64,000 nucleotides of DNA from JTS-RE37 sp041744575 (GTDB lineage: Bacteria > Bacteroidota > Bacteroidia > Flavobacteriales > Flavobacteriaceae): NCBI GenBank assembly GCA_041744575.1, contig JBGTKP010000024.1, forward strand, positions 1-64,000. Reading direction: 5' to 3'. The translations under genes were made by a program, and so were the position numbers. Shown here one piece after another: positions 27,849 through 36,069 of the stretch (its first letter is position 1; every line of letters starts with the position of its first letter). Below the pieces are notes generated by a model. It did no database searches. It saw only the letters and a program-made list of their open reading frames with translations, and was not told the DNA's origin.

Positions 27849-28352
27849 TCAATCCGCCTTTCTTCTTTTATAGGTGCGATAAGTAAAGGCATGATCATGC
27901 TTTGTATCGCTGGGGTGGTAGGTTTCCTTCACCTGTTTCCATACTGCCTCAGAGATCTCCGGAAAATAGGCGTCAGCCTTAAAAGTGCCATGGACCCTGG
28001 TTATTTCAAGACGGGTCGCCCTATCCATGGCCAGTCCGTATATCTCTCCTCCGCCAATCACGAAGGAAAGCGGTTCCTGTGCTACCTCTTTAAGGGCTTT
28101 TTCGAGATTGTGAACCACGATACATTCAGGGAAGGGAACAACATAGTCGGGGTCTTTTGTGAGAATGATGTGCTTCCTGCCCGGAAGAGGTTTGGGGAAT
28201 GTTTCGAATGTTTTTCTTCCCATGATCATGGGATGCCCGAATGTCAATCGTTTGAACCGCCGGAAATCATCGGGAAGGTGCCATAATAATTTATTGTCCC
28301 GACCAATGCCATTGTCTTCTCCAATGGCGGCGATCATTACCAGCTCGCCCAT
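27849..28352 (-). CDS. folA: Dihydrofolate reductase
   Basis: Reduces dihydrofolate to tetrahydrofolate with NADPH. The 167-residue protein has MIAAIGEDNGIGRDNKLLWHLPDD at the N-terminus (the WHLP-D active site with catalytic Asp), the PMIMGRKTFET adenosine-binding segment and FVIGGGEIYGLAM. Its ATG overlaps the stop of the upstream 2TM gene by one base (TAATG), so the two are translationally coupled. thyA, which regenerates dihydrofolate, lies about 4.5 kb away. Confidence 0.96.
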   Translation of the reverse strand: MGELVMIAAIGEDNGIGRDNKLLWHLPDDFRRFKRLTFGHPMIMGRKTFETFPKPLPGRKHIILTKDPDYVVPFPECIVVHNLEKALKEVAQEPLSFVIGGGEIYGLAMDRATRLEITRVHGTFKADAYFPEISEAVWKQVKETYHPSDTKHDHAFTYRTYKRRKAD

Positions 28353-28738
28353 TATTCCGTCTTCTTATTGATGTTTGAAATAGGGAATTCAGTTTCGATA
28401 TCCTTTTGAATGGCGGCAATCTTCTCTTTTTGTTTTTGTACCAGCTTTTCACGCTGTTCTCTTTCCCAGGCGGTACCCAAAAATTTCTGGGTGACAAAAA
28501 CATTTATAAAATGGATGATGAATAAAAAGGCCCAAAAGGTGATGGCCCAGATAAACCAGTCGTAAGTCTCTCCGTATTTAAGGATCTTATTGATCAGCAC
28601 CAGGAACAAACTGCCGATAAGAAATATGACGAAATGAGTGTAAAGTCGCTTTTTCTGGCGGATCCTTTTGTGAGCATTTTCAAGTTGCTCATGCTGCTCG
28701 GAATCAATCAGCGGTTTTACCTTCTGCCTGGACAACAT
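28352..28738 (-). CDS. 2TM-domain membrane protein
   Basis: A 128-residue protein with two central hydrophobic helices (about 37-55 and 65-85, TFWAFLFIIHFINVFV) flanked by long charged, coiled-coil-like segments. This is the '2TM domain' family of Bacteroidota, of unknown function. The ATG is preferred over an in-frame TTG eight codons upstream because a consensus -7 box overlaps that region. Coupled to folA downstream. Confidence 0.8.
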   Translation of the reverse strand: MLSRQKVKPLIDSEQHEQLENAHKRIRQKKRLYTHFVIFLIGSLFLVLINKILKYGETYDWFIWAITFWAFLFIIHFINVFVTQKFLGTAWEREQREKLVQKQKEKIAAIQKDIETEFPISNINKKTE

Positions 28739-28747
28739 GCGAATACG

Positions 28748-28767
28748 TATCTTTAGCTGCAAAGATA
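28748..28767. promoter_or_regulatory. back-to-back divergent -7 boxes
   Basis: TATCTTTA (28748-28755, plus strand) and TATCTTTG (28760-28767, minus strand) form a nearly symmetric 20-base element. They would serve the aminotransferase-fold gene and the 2TM-folA operon respectively. The two boxes are 4 bases apart, so polymerase could probably occupy only one at a time. Confidence 0.5.
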
Positions 28768-28779
28768 AAAGAAATAGAA

Positions 28780-29859
28780 ATGGGAAAGATGCGAAATCAG
28801 TTTCCTGTCCTCAACTCCGGTGTATATGCCAATACAGCTGCCTTTGGCCTGCTGAGTGAAGGTCTTCTAGAATGGCGGCAGGAACATGATCTTGAGTATC
28901 TCATCGGGGGAGGTGCTATGAAAATCGACGCCATGAATGTTCTCTCGGAAACCCGGACCTCAGTGGCCACTTTTTTCGGATGTGAACGGGAACGGGTATC
29001 ACTGGTGCCCAATTTTTCCATCGGCCTGAACATGCTCACAGAGGCACTTGATAAAAACGCACATGTGTTGTTATTGCAGGGAGACTATCCCTCCCTCAAC
29101 TGGCCTTTTGAACGCCGGGGATTTAAAATTACCTATACCGATGTTGGAGAACGACTCGAAGAAGATATCAGAGAACTCATTAAAACGCAGCGTATTGACA
29201 TCCTTGCCCTGAGCCTGGTACAGTGGCTGAATGGGATCTTAATTGACCTGGATTTCCTTTGCGAACTTAAAAAAGAATTCCCGGGACTATTGATCATTGC
29301 GGATGGTACGCAATTTTGTGGTACACGGGAATTCCGTTTCGAATCATCGGGGATCGATGTACTTGGTGCCAGTGGCTATAAATGGCTTCTTGCCGGTTCC
29401 GGAAATGGCTTTATGCTTTTCGGAGCAGGCGTGGAGGACCGCTTTTCTATCAAGACCACCGGATTTAATTCGGCCGGGGTGAATTTAAAGGCTAAAGACA
29501 AGATCCGCTTTGCGAAATACCTGGAACCGGGTCATCTTGACAGCCTGACCTTCGGGAGTCTGAATTTTTCTATCGGAATGCTTTCTGAAATAGGAATGGA
29601 AATGATTGAAGCGCACAACAAAAAATTAACTCAAAAGGCAAAAATCGTATTTTCGGAAATGGGGCTGTTGGAGCCCGGGGTTGTCAGTAGGAAAGATCAC
29701 AGCACCATCTTTAATATCCGCGGCGACGACCAAATTTTTCACCGTTTTCGAAGCAATCATATCGCCTGTTCGCAGCGCGGTGACGGAATCAGGGTAAGTT
29801 TTCACTTTTATAACACTGAAAATGACATTGATAGCATTGCGGAATTATTAAGGTCTTAA
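28780..29859 (+). CDS. PLP-dependent aminotransferase class V-fold protein
   Basis: A 359-residue fold-type I enzyme of the cysteine desulfurase/isopenicillin-N epimerase branch. The PLP lysine is in GASGYKWLLAGSGNG (about residue 200), the PLP-stacking and phosphate region in LVPNFSIGLNML, and the aspartate in IIADGTQFCG. The reaction cannot be read from the sequence. It could be a C-S lyase or an epimerase-like enzyme. Genes for ergothioneine synthesis lie 0.7-3 kb downstream on the opposite strand, whose missing C-S lyase (EgtE) belongs to this superfamily; that link is only a hypothesis. Confidence 0.85.
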   Translation: MGKMRNQFPVLNSGVYANTAAFGLLSEGLLEWRQEHDLEYLIGGGAMKIDAMNVLSETRTSVATFFGCERERVSLVPNFSIGLNMLTEALDKNAHVLLLQGDYPSLNWPFERRGFKITYTDVGERLEEDIRELIKTQRIDILALSLVQWLNGILIDLDFLCELKKEFPGLLIIADGTQFCGTREFRFESSGIDVLGASGYKWLLAGSGNGFMLFGAGVEDRFSIKTTGFNSAGVNLKAKDKIRFAKYLEPGHLDSLTFGSLNFSIGMLSEIGMEMIEAHNKKLTQKAKIVFSEMGLLEPGVVSRKDHSTIFNIRGDDQIFHRFRSNHIACSQRGDGIRVSFHFYNTENDIDSIAELLRS

Positions 29860-30016
29860 CCCTAAGCTATTTTTTTCCAAAATTTTCCTAAGACAAATTC
29901 TCAATATCCTTTATAAGTAAAAACAATTTTAAGAATATCATAATTCTTGGTTAACTAGTTGTCTATTAAGAAGATTATGTGTTCTTTTGCGCCGTCAAAC
30001 TGAAAAATATATAATC

Positions 30017-30313
30017 ATGGCAATATCTAAACAGTATTTAAAAACAAAACCGGTATGTAAAGTGACTTTCACTGTTCCTGCCGAAGAAGCAAAAAAAGTA
30101 GCCGTTGTTGGTGACTTTAACAATTGGAATCCGAAAGGAAGTCTCCTTAAGAAATTAAAGAACGGAACCTTTAAAGGAACCTTTGAACTCCCAATGCAAC
30201 AGGCATATGAGTTCAAATATCTTATTGACGGCGCCTATGTAACTGAGACAGCTGCCGACAGGTACCAATGGAATGAATTTGCCGGTGCTGAAAACGCAGT
30301 GCTGGAAGTATAA
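30017..30313 (+). CDS. Isoamylase early-set (CBM48-like) glycogen-binding mini-protein
   Basis: A 98-residue protein consisting of a single CBM48-type beta-sandwich. VAVVGDFNNWNPKGSLLKK is the classic alpha-glucan-binding signature, followed by YEFKYLIDG. No catalytic domain is attached. Proteins of this kind may target other enzymes to glycogen, but none is encoded nearby. The ATG is chosen because MAISKQYLKTKPVCKVTF fits homologous starts; an in-frame TTG lies ten codons upstream. A terminator follows the stop. Confidence 0.85.
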   Translation: MAISKQYLKTKPVCKVTFTVPAEEAKKVAVVGDFNNWNPKGSLLKKLKNGTFKGTFELPMQQAYEFKYLIDGAYVTETAADRYQWNEFAGAENAVLEV

Positions 30314-30330
30314 TCCAACTTAACCATCTT

Positions 30331-30367
30331 AAAACCGGAGCATTTTTTTTAAATGCCCCGGTTTTTT
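30331..30367. terminator. terminator after the CBM48 gene
   Basis: AAAACCGGAGCAT pairs with ATGCCCCGGTTTT (one mismatch), with long A and T runs outside it, so it may work in both directions. The rest of the 232-base gap to egtD shows nothing further. Confidence 0.8.
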
Positions 30368-30546
30368 TATTTCCTCCAGAGTCGGTTCGTTACAGGAAAC
30401 CTATGACTTTAAGTCCCCCTATCCTTTGAACCCTTTTTAACAGGATTCTCCAAACGATCTTACCATAAATGTCCTCAGGAATTCTTGTGCACATGAGGCT
30501 GATCCGACTCCTTGACTGAGGGCCTTCTGCCTGGGTACCCACAGGT

Positions 30547-31533
30547 TCATTCAAACCGTTCGTCTTCCCTTACAAAAAGATAATTCCTGTAGTAATCCTG
30601 AGGATCGCTGAAATGTGCAACAGGCTTCAGGCCTGCATTTCTGGCGAGCCAGCCGATGGTTTCGGGATCATATTTTTGAGAAATTTCCGTATGGATAGTT
30701 TCCCAGGAATTAAAATGAACCTCCAGATCCAGTGCCTCAATTTGAACAGTCTGTTCTTTTTTGGAAATCAGATAGCTTTTTGCAGTGCCTGATTCAGGGT
30801 CATAGACTTCCCAATGCTGAAAGGTATCCGGATCAAAATCACCTTGCAATTCCCTGTTGATTCTATGAAGTACGTTTTTGTTAAAGGCTGCCGTGATACC
30901 CTGGGGGTCATTATAGGCATTGAGAATTATTTCCGGAGCTTTTTTCTGATCAAATCCAACGAAAAGCAGATCCTTATCCCGCATGATCGCCTGAATATCC
31001 CTCAGGAAATCAATCGCTTTCGCATGTAACATGTTGCCAATATTCGAACCCAGGAAGAGGATTACCTTTTTCCCCGTATGCCCGGAATTAAGCTTTTCCA
31101 GAGCAGCGGAATAGGTGCCGCGAACCGGTTCAACCTCGAGGGTGGGGATTTCCGTCAGAAGCGAAGACGTAAGCTGATTGAGCGCATTCTGACTTATATC
31201 AACCGGGATGTATTTAAAATTCATTTTCCTGTCTGTGAAATGCTCCAGAAGAATTTTGGTCTTCTTCCCGTCGCCTGCCCCAAACTCTATAAGATTCAGC
31301 TTCTCCGACTGGACTGAAAACAGTTCATACAATGCTTCCCTGAACTTTTCGAGTATTCCGTATTCGCAGTCCGTCAGATAATATTCCGGCATATGCATGA
31401 TCTCCCGGAAAAGGGCGTCCCCGGATGCGTCATAGAAATATTTGGAAGCAATGTGCTTTGGGTTGTCCGTAAGCCCTTTATAAACATCCTCTTCGAAGGC
31501 CGTTCTGAGTCCGGTAGCTATTTTCTCCTGCAT
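30547..31533 (-). CDS. egtD: L-histidine N(alpha)-methyltransferase EgtD
   Basis: Methylates the amino group of histidine three times with SAM to give hercynine, the first step of ergothioneine synthesis. The 328-residue protein shows the family sequence PKHIASKYFYDASGDALFREI near the N-terminus, the SAM-binding LIEFGAGDGKKT, the YIPVDIS strand, FLGSNIGN, and the C-terminal histidine-binding region with TEISQKYDPETI. It lies 12 bases downstream of egtB on the same strand, so the two form an operon. Confidence 0.94.
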   Translation of the reverse strand: MQEKIATGLRTAFEEDVYKGLTDNPKHIASKYFYDASGDALFREIMHMPEYYLTDCEYGILEKFREALYELFSVQSEKLNLIEFGAGDGKKTKILLEHFTDRKMNFKYIPVDISQNALNQLTSSLLTEIPTLEVEPVRGTYSAALEKLNSGHTGKKVILFLGSNIGNMLHAKAIDFLRDIQAIMRDKDLLFVGFDQKKAPEIILNAYNDPQGITAAFNKNVLHRINRELQGDFDPDTFQHWEVYDPESGTAKSYLISKKEQTVQIEALDLEVHFNSWETIHTEISQKYDPETIGWLARNAGLKPVAHFSDPQDYYRNYLFVREDERFE

Positions 31534-31545
31534 GATTTTTTTTGA

Positions 31546-32706
31546 TTAACGCGCCAGTCTGAGGGAGGTGTATTGCCACCTTAGTGGCGGGTGGAAAAAG
31601 TTTCTGTACGTTGGCCTCGTATGTTTCTCCGGAGTGGCCACTGAGCCTCCGCGCAGAACCTTCTGGCTCACCATGAATTTTCCGTTGTATTCGCCCAGAG
31701 CTCCGTCACCCCTGAGATAGCCCGGATAAGGAAGGTAGGCACTTTCGGTCCACTCCCAGCGTTTGCCCCAGGGAAAGTATTGATTGGCACTCTCCCATTC
31801 AAATTCCGTCGGCAGCCGGCATCCCTTCCATTGGGCATAAGCAAAGGCCTCGAAATAAGAAATATGGGTAACCGGTGAATCCGGACTTATTTTTTCCAGA
31901 CCTGCAAGGGTATAATGGACCCAAATATGTTCCTGTTTGTGCCAGTATAAGGGGCCGGAAATCCCTTTTTGACATACCCACTCCCAGCCTTCGGCATGCC
32001 AGTATTCAAAATTTTCATACCCTCCTTCATCAATAAATTTCATGAATTCGCCGTTCGTTACCAGTTTATTGGAAATTTCGAAGGGGGCAAGGTAAACTTT
32101 ATGTCGTGCGAGCTCGTTATCGTAACAAAATCCATCCCCAGAATGTCCGATGTCATAAATTCCCTTGTCCATAGAGATCCATTCGTTTGGATGGTCTTCA
32201 CCGGGATGTTCAGGAAATTTCGCGGAGTATACGGGCAGCAACGGATTGTTACCCAGGATGTATTTGATATCGGTCAATAGCAATTCCTGATGCTGTTTTT
32301 CGTGATGGATCCCGATTTCCAGCAACTCCATAACAGCTTCGGGCGGATTTGATCGGAATAGATTTTGAATTGCGCTGGTAACATGCGCCCTGTAATCATA
32401 GACATCCCTGACAGATGGCCGGGATAAGTTACCCCGGTCTGCCCTTACAACGCGCTTCCCCACAGTTTCATAATAGCTGTTGAAAACGAAAGAGAAATTC
32501 GGATCGAACTCTTTGTATTTCGGGACGTGTGGTTTCAGGATGAATTCTTCAAAGAACCAGGAACTGTGGCCCAGATGCCATTTTGGGGGAGATACGTCGG
32601 GAACGGGCTGTACCACGTAATCCTCCACTTCGAGTGGTGCACAAAGTTCCTCAGATGCCTTTCTGGTATCAAGGAAGAGGTCTACCAGTGACTCTGTCTT
32701 TAACAT
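31546..32706 (-). CDS. egtB: Ergothioneine biosynthesis iron enzyme EgtB
   Basis: A non-heme iron sulfoxide synthase that joins a thiol substrate to hercynine using oxygen. The 386-residue chain has an N-terminal DinB-like domain with the likely iron ligands His47 (WHLGHSSW), His135 and His139 (HHEKQHQE). A C-terminal formylglycine-generating-enzyme-like domain follows (GCRLPTEFEWESA, FPWGKRWEWT, VLRGGSVATP). No egtA or egtC is nearby, which leaves the thiol donor (cysteine or gamma-glutamylcysteine) open. A consensus -7 box (TATCTTTG, 32723-32730 on the minus strand) precedes it. Confidence 0.93.
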   Translation of the reverse strand: MLKTESLVDLFLDTRKASEELCAPLEVEDYVVQPVPDVSPPKWHLGHSSWFFEEFILKPHVPKYKEFDPNFSFVFNSYYETVGKRVVRADRGNLSRPSVRDVYDYRAHVTSAIQNLFRSNPPEAVMELLEIGIHHEKQHQELLLTDIKYILGNNPLLPVYSAKFPEHPGEDHPNEWISMDKGIYDIGHSGDGFCYDNELARHKVYLAPFEISNKLVTNGEFMKFIDEGGYENFEYWHAEGWEWVCQKGISGPLYWHKQEHIWVHYTLAGLEKISPDSPVTHISYFEAFAYAQWKGCRLPTEFEWESANQYFPWGKRWEWTESAYLPYPGYLRGDGALGEYNGKFMVSQKVLRGGSVATPEKHTRPTYRNFFHPPLRWQYTSLRLAR

Positions 32707-32722
32707 AAACTTTCTTTTCCGG

Positions 32723-32730
32723 CAAAGATA
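32723..32730 (-). promoter_or_regulatory. TAnnTTTG -7 box before egtB
   Basis: TATCTTTG on the minus strand, 16 bases upstream of the egtB ATG; likely promoter of the egtB-egtD operon. Confidence 0.5.
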
Positions 32731-32776
32731 GGATAATCACTATCCTCTCTGGACTCAAAAGAATTCATGATGTACT

Positions 32777-33601
32777 CTAAACGGCAACGGATCCCTTTAT
32801 GTGCGGATGCGGGTCATAATCCTTAAGGGTGAAATCATCAAAGGTAAACCGGAAGATGTCATCTATGTCAGGATTCAAAACAATCGCAGGAAGTGGCCTG
32901 GGGTCTCTGTTTAGTTGCAGGCCAATCTGATCGAGGTGGTTGTTATAAATATGTACATCTCCGAAGGTATGTATAAACTCGCCGGGCAAATACCCGCAAA
33001 CCTGAGCCATCATCATGGTGAACAGGGCATAGGAAGCAATGTTAAAAGGTACACCCAGGAAAACATCAGCACTTCGTTGATAGAGTTGGCAAGATAATTT
33101 CCCTTCAGCCACATAAAACTGAAAAAAGGCATGGCATGGTGGCAGGGCGGCGTTTCCAACAGCCACGTTTTCCGAAAATGAGCTACCCGGGTCCGGAAGC
33201 ACTCCGGGATTCCAGGCGGTAACCAGCATCCTTCGGCTATCGGGATCAGTTTTCAGGAGGTCGATGGTATTCCTTATCTGATCAATGCCTTCCCCATTCC
33301 AGTTGCGCCATTGATGGCCATACACTGGTCCAAGCTCCCCGGTCTCATTTGCCCATTCATTCCAGATCCTTACCCCGTTCTCCTGCAGGTATGCAATATT
33401 TGTTTCCCCTTTGAGAAACCATAATAACTCGTGGATAATGGATTTTAAATGCAGTTTTTTGGTGGTTACCATGGGAAACCCTTCCGCAAGGTCAAACCGC
33501 ATCTGATATCCAAAGACACTTCTCGTTCCAGTCCCAGTCCGGTCTTCCTTCCGGTGCCCGTGTTTCAGTACGTATCGGAGGAGTTCATGGTATTGTTTCA
33601 T
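32777..33601 (-). CDS. thyA: Thymidylate synthase
   Basis: Methylates dUMP to dTMP using methylene-tetrahydrofolate. The 274-residue protein has the N-terminal DRTGTGTRSVFGYQMRFDL, the catalytic cysteine in ALPPCHAFFQFYV, the YQRSADVFLGVPFNIASYA dUMP-binding segment, and the C-terminal valine of KGSVAV. A roughly ten-residue insertion before the active-site cysteine (PGSSFSENVAVGN region) is common in Flavobacteriia. The frame is open 37 codons upstream, but MKQYHELLRYVLKHG is the family start. Confidence 0.96.
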   Translation of the reverse strand: MKQYHELLRYVLKHGHRKEDRTGTGTRSVFGYQMRFDLAEGFPMVTTKKLHLKSIIHELLWFLKGETNIAYLQENGVRIWNEWANETGELGPVYGHQWRNWNGEGIDQIRNTIDLLKTDPDSRRMLVTAWNPGVLPDPGSSFSENVAVGNAALPPCHAFFQFYVAEGKLSCQLYQRSADVFLGVPFNIASYALFTMMMAQVCGYLPGEFIHTFGDVHIYNNHLDQIGLQLNRDPRPLPAIVLNPDIDDIFRFTFDDFTLKDYDPHPHIKGSVAV

Positions 33602-33783
33602 CGGCTTTTTATCACTAAGTGTTCTGCCCCTTTGAGGAATTGTAAATACCGGGGCATTCAGAGGGTGAAAATAATAAAAGCAGGAAAGAGAGGTCCTTTT
33701 TTTTATTTTCAAATTATTAAAAATTTATCAACCGCCGGGCCCACATCTGGGGTATTGGCTCCATCCTCCCTTTTATATCAACT

Positions 33784-35247
33784 TCAGCCCAGGATCATTC
33801 CGGCCATGGTGGCCGATAGAAGGGAGGCCAGGGTCCCACCGAGGACTGCTCTCAATCCAAATTGGGAAAGGGTTTTGCGTTGTCCCGGTGCAAGCGAACC
33901 AATGCCGCCAATCTGTATGCCTATGGAAGCGAAATTGGCAAAGCCACATAACATATAGGTGGCCATGATAACCGATTTATTGTAAGTAAGGTGTACAAGG
34001 CTGGCTGTGTTTTTCAGCGACGCAAGTTGAATATACCCGATAAATTCGCTGGCGGCCAGTTTAATGCCAAGCAACTGACCCATGAGCATGATGTCTTTGG
34101 CATCGACCCCTATCAGCCACATCAGCGGTGAAAATAGTACGCCAAGTATGGCTTCCATCGACAATGCCTCAAAAGAGGTGTTGGCAGCTATCCATGAGTT
34201 GATTGTTGTCAGTTCGCCGACCCAGCCAAGCACCCCATTGATCATGGCAATAAAAGCTACAAACACAAGTAACATAGCCCCTACATTTACCGCCAGCTTC
34301 AGCCCTTCTGTGGTGCCGTTTGCAATGGCATCCAGAAAGTTGGATCCGATTTTTTCGCTTGACACATGAACCTCGGAATTAATGCTTTCGGTTTGGGGGT
34401 ATAGAATTTTAGATACGACAACCGCACCTGGAGCCGCCATGACGGATGCCGCAAGTAGGTGCCGCGCGAATTCGAGTCGCAGGGCAGGATCATTTCCGCC
34501 AAGAAAACCAATGTAGGCAGCCAGGACACCGCCCGCAACGGTCGCCATTCCCCCAATCATCACCAACAAAATTTCAGAGCGGTTCATCTTTTCCAGATAG
34601 GCCTTGATCAGTAAAGGGGACTCCGTTTGTCCAAGGAATATATTCCCGGCCACCGACAGGCTTTCCGCCCCTGATATTCTCAGGGATTTGGTCAGGAGCC
34701 AGGCCAATGCCTTTACCACCTTTTGTATGATACCAAGATAAAAAAGTACGGAGGTAAGCGCAGAAAAGAAAATGATGGTAGGCAAAATCTGAAAGGCAAA
34801 TACATAGCCTATATCAGGATTTTCTACATTAAGAAGATTCCCTAGGAGAAATTCACTGCCTGCCAGCGTGTAATCCAGAATGTTGACGAAAAATTGTCCT
34901 GCCGTTCTGAAAACTGTTTGGATGACCGGGACCTTCAGGATCCCAATCGCCAACAAAAGTTGTAGGAGCAACCCGATCCCGGCGGTCTTCCAATTAATGG
35001 CGCGGCGATTGGCGCTGAATAAATAGGAGATCATTACCAGGACACCCATTCCCAGAATCCCCCGCCAGAGGGTGTTAAAGGAAAATCCATTGTTGGCAAG
35101 GATTGTTGCAGAGCCCTGCTCTGATTCAGAAGTCTGATCCCTTATCTCTTTCAGGGATTCGACGGAATCAATAACCGTCGAATCCTGACACATCCCCGGA
35201 CATGGCAGAAGTAATACGATCAGAAGTGCGAGCATCCCGTATTTCAT
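33784..35247 (-). CDS. Concentrative nucleoside transporter (NupC/CNT family)
   Basis: A Na+- or H+-coupled nucleoside importer. After a likely signal sequence (MKYGMLALLIVLLLPCPGMCQD) and an acidic linker of about 45 residues, a CNT core follows with about ten membrane segments, including the family motifs AESLSVAGNIFLGQTESPLLI and NKSVIMATYMLCGFANFASIGIQIGG. Chosen start gives 487 residues; another ATG lies 14 codons upstream. The signal-like N-terminus before the transporter core is typical in Bacteroidota. Import of thymidine or deoxynucleosides would fit with the two deoxynucleoside kinases in this window. Confidence 0.92.
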   Translation of the reverse strand: MKYGMLALLIVLLLPCPGMCQDSTVIDSVESLKEIRDQTSESEQGSATILANNGFSFNTLWRGILGMGVLVMISYLFSANRRAINWKTAGIGLLLQLLLAIGILKVPVIQTVFRTAGQFFVNILDYTLAGSEFLLGNLLNVENPDIGYVFAFQILPTIIFFSALTSVLFYLGIIQKVVKALAWLLTKSLRISGAESLSVAGNIFLGQTESPLLIKAYLEKMNRSEILLVMIGGMATVAGGVLAAYIGFLGGNDPALRLEFARHLLAASVMAAPGAVVVSKILYPQTESINSEVHVSSEKIGSNFLDAIANGTTEGLKLAVNVGAMLLVFVAFIAMINGVLGWVGELTTINSWIAANTSFEALSMEAILGVLFSPLMWLIGVDAKDIMLMGQLLGIKLAASEFIGYIQLASLKNTASLVHLTYNKSVIMATYMLCGFANFASIGIQIGGIGSLAPGQRKTLSQFGLRAVLGGTLASLLSATMAGMILG

Positions 35248-35355
35248 TCCGTCATAATTGATTTTATGAGCTGGGCGCCAGACTGGCATAAATAACTTAA
35301 GATATATGAACGGAAGATGGGAGATATAGGAAAATGCGGAACGCAGGTTTCCGAA

Positions 35356-35985
35356 TTAATTGCGCTTGGAAATTTCATCCCGTAGTTTTGCGGCTTTTTC
35401 ATAATCTTCGCTGGCAACTGCCTTATCCAGCTCCTTATGAAGTTCATCCAGGCTCAGTTCTTTGTATGGGGCCGTGGCACCTGCCTCAATTTCCACTGTT
35501 TCCCCTTCCTGAAGGATCTCATCAACTACAATACTGTCGTCCCCTGCTTCCTTGTCCTTATCCTTAGAGGAAAATTTAAGAAAGATCCCTGCCTTATCCA
35601 GAATGGTTTTGTAGGTAAAAATAGGAGCATTAAAACGAAGTGCCAGTGCGATGGCATCACTGGTCCTGGCATCAATGATCTCTTCAATCTTGTCCCGCTC
35701 GCAGATGATACTGGAATAAAAAACCCCATCCACCAATTTGTGAATGATGACCTGCTTAACCACAATATCAAAGCGGTCAGCGAAATTCTTAAAAAGGTCG
35801 TGGGTAAGGGGCCGTGGAGGTTTTATTTCCTTTTCCAGCGCGATGGCTATCGATTGTGCCTCAAAAGCACCAATGACGATCGGAAGTTTCCGGTCGCCAT
35901 CCACCTCATTCAATATGAGAGCATATGCCCCGTTTTGCGTTTGACTATACGAGATCCCCTTAATTTTCAATCGGACTAAACTCAT
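35356..35985 (-). CDS. Bifunctional nuclease family protein (DUF151) with UVR motif
   Basis: A 209-residue protein. Residues 1 to about 145 form a DUF151/bifunctional nuclease domain (GAYALILNEVDGDRKLPIVIG, and ARTSDAIALALRFNAPIF with the conserved SDAIALA). The last 40 residues match a UvrB/UvrC interaction motif (LDELHKELDKAVASEDYEKAAKLRDEI). Plant and bacterial relatives cleave RNA and DNA, but the native role is unclear. The nucleoside transporter lies 100 bases downstream on the same strand. Confidence 0.9.
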   Translation of the reverse strand: MSLVRLKIKGISYSQTQNGAYALILNEVDGDRKLPIVIGAFEAQSIAIALEKEIKPPRPLTHDLFKNFADRFDIVVKQVIIHKLVDGVFYSSIICERDKIEEIIDARTSDAIALALRFNAPIFTYKTILDKAGIFLKFSSKDKDKEAGDDSIVVDEILQEGETVEIEAGATAPYKELSLDELHKELDKAVASEDYEKAAKLRDEISKRN

Positions 35986-36069
35986 TGCTGCATACTGCCT
36001 GTAAAGGCTCTTTAAAAATTGGGAAGGGCCATGAAAATTACAGCCTTAAAGGGCACAAATTAACAAAAA

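Noticed and set aside
30547..32706. Treating the FGE-sulfatase part of EgtB as a formylglycine-generating enzyme
   Set aside because: The DinB-like domain with three spaced histidines and the neighbouring EgtD identify it as EgtB.
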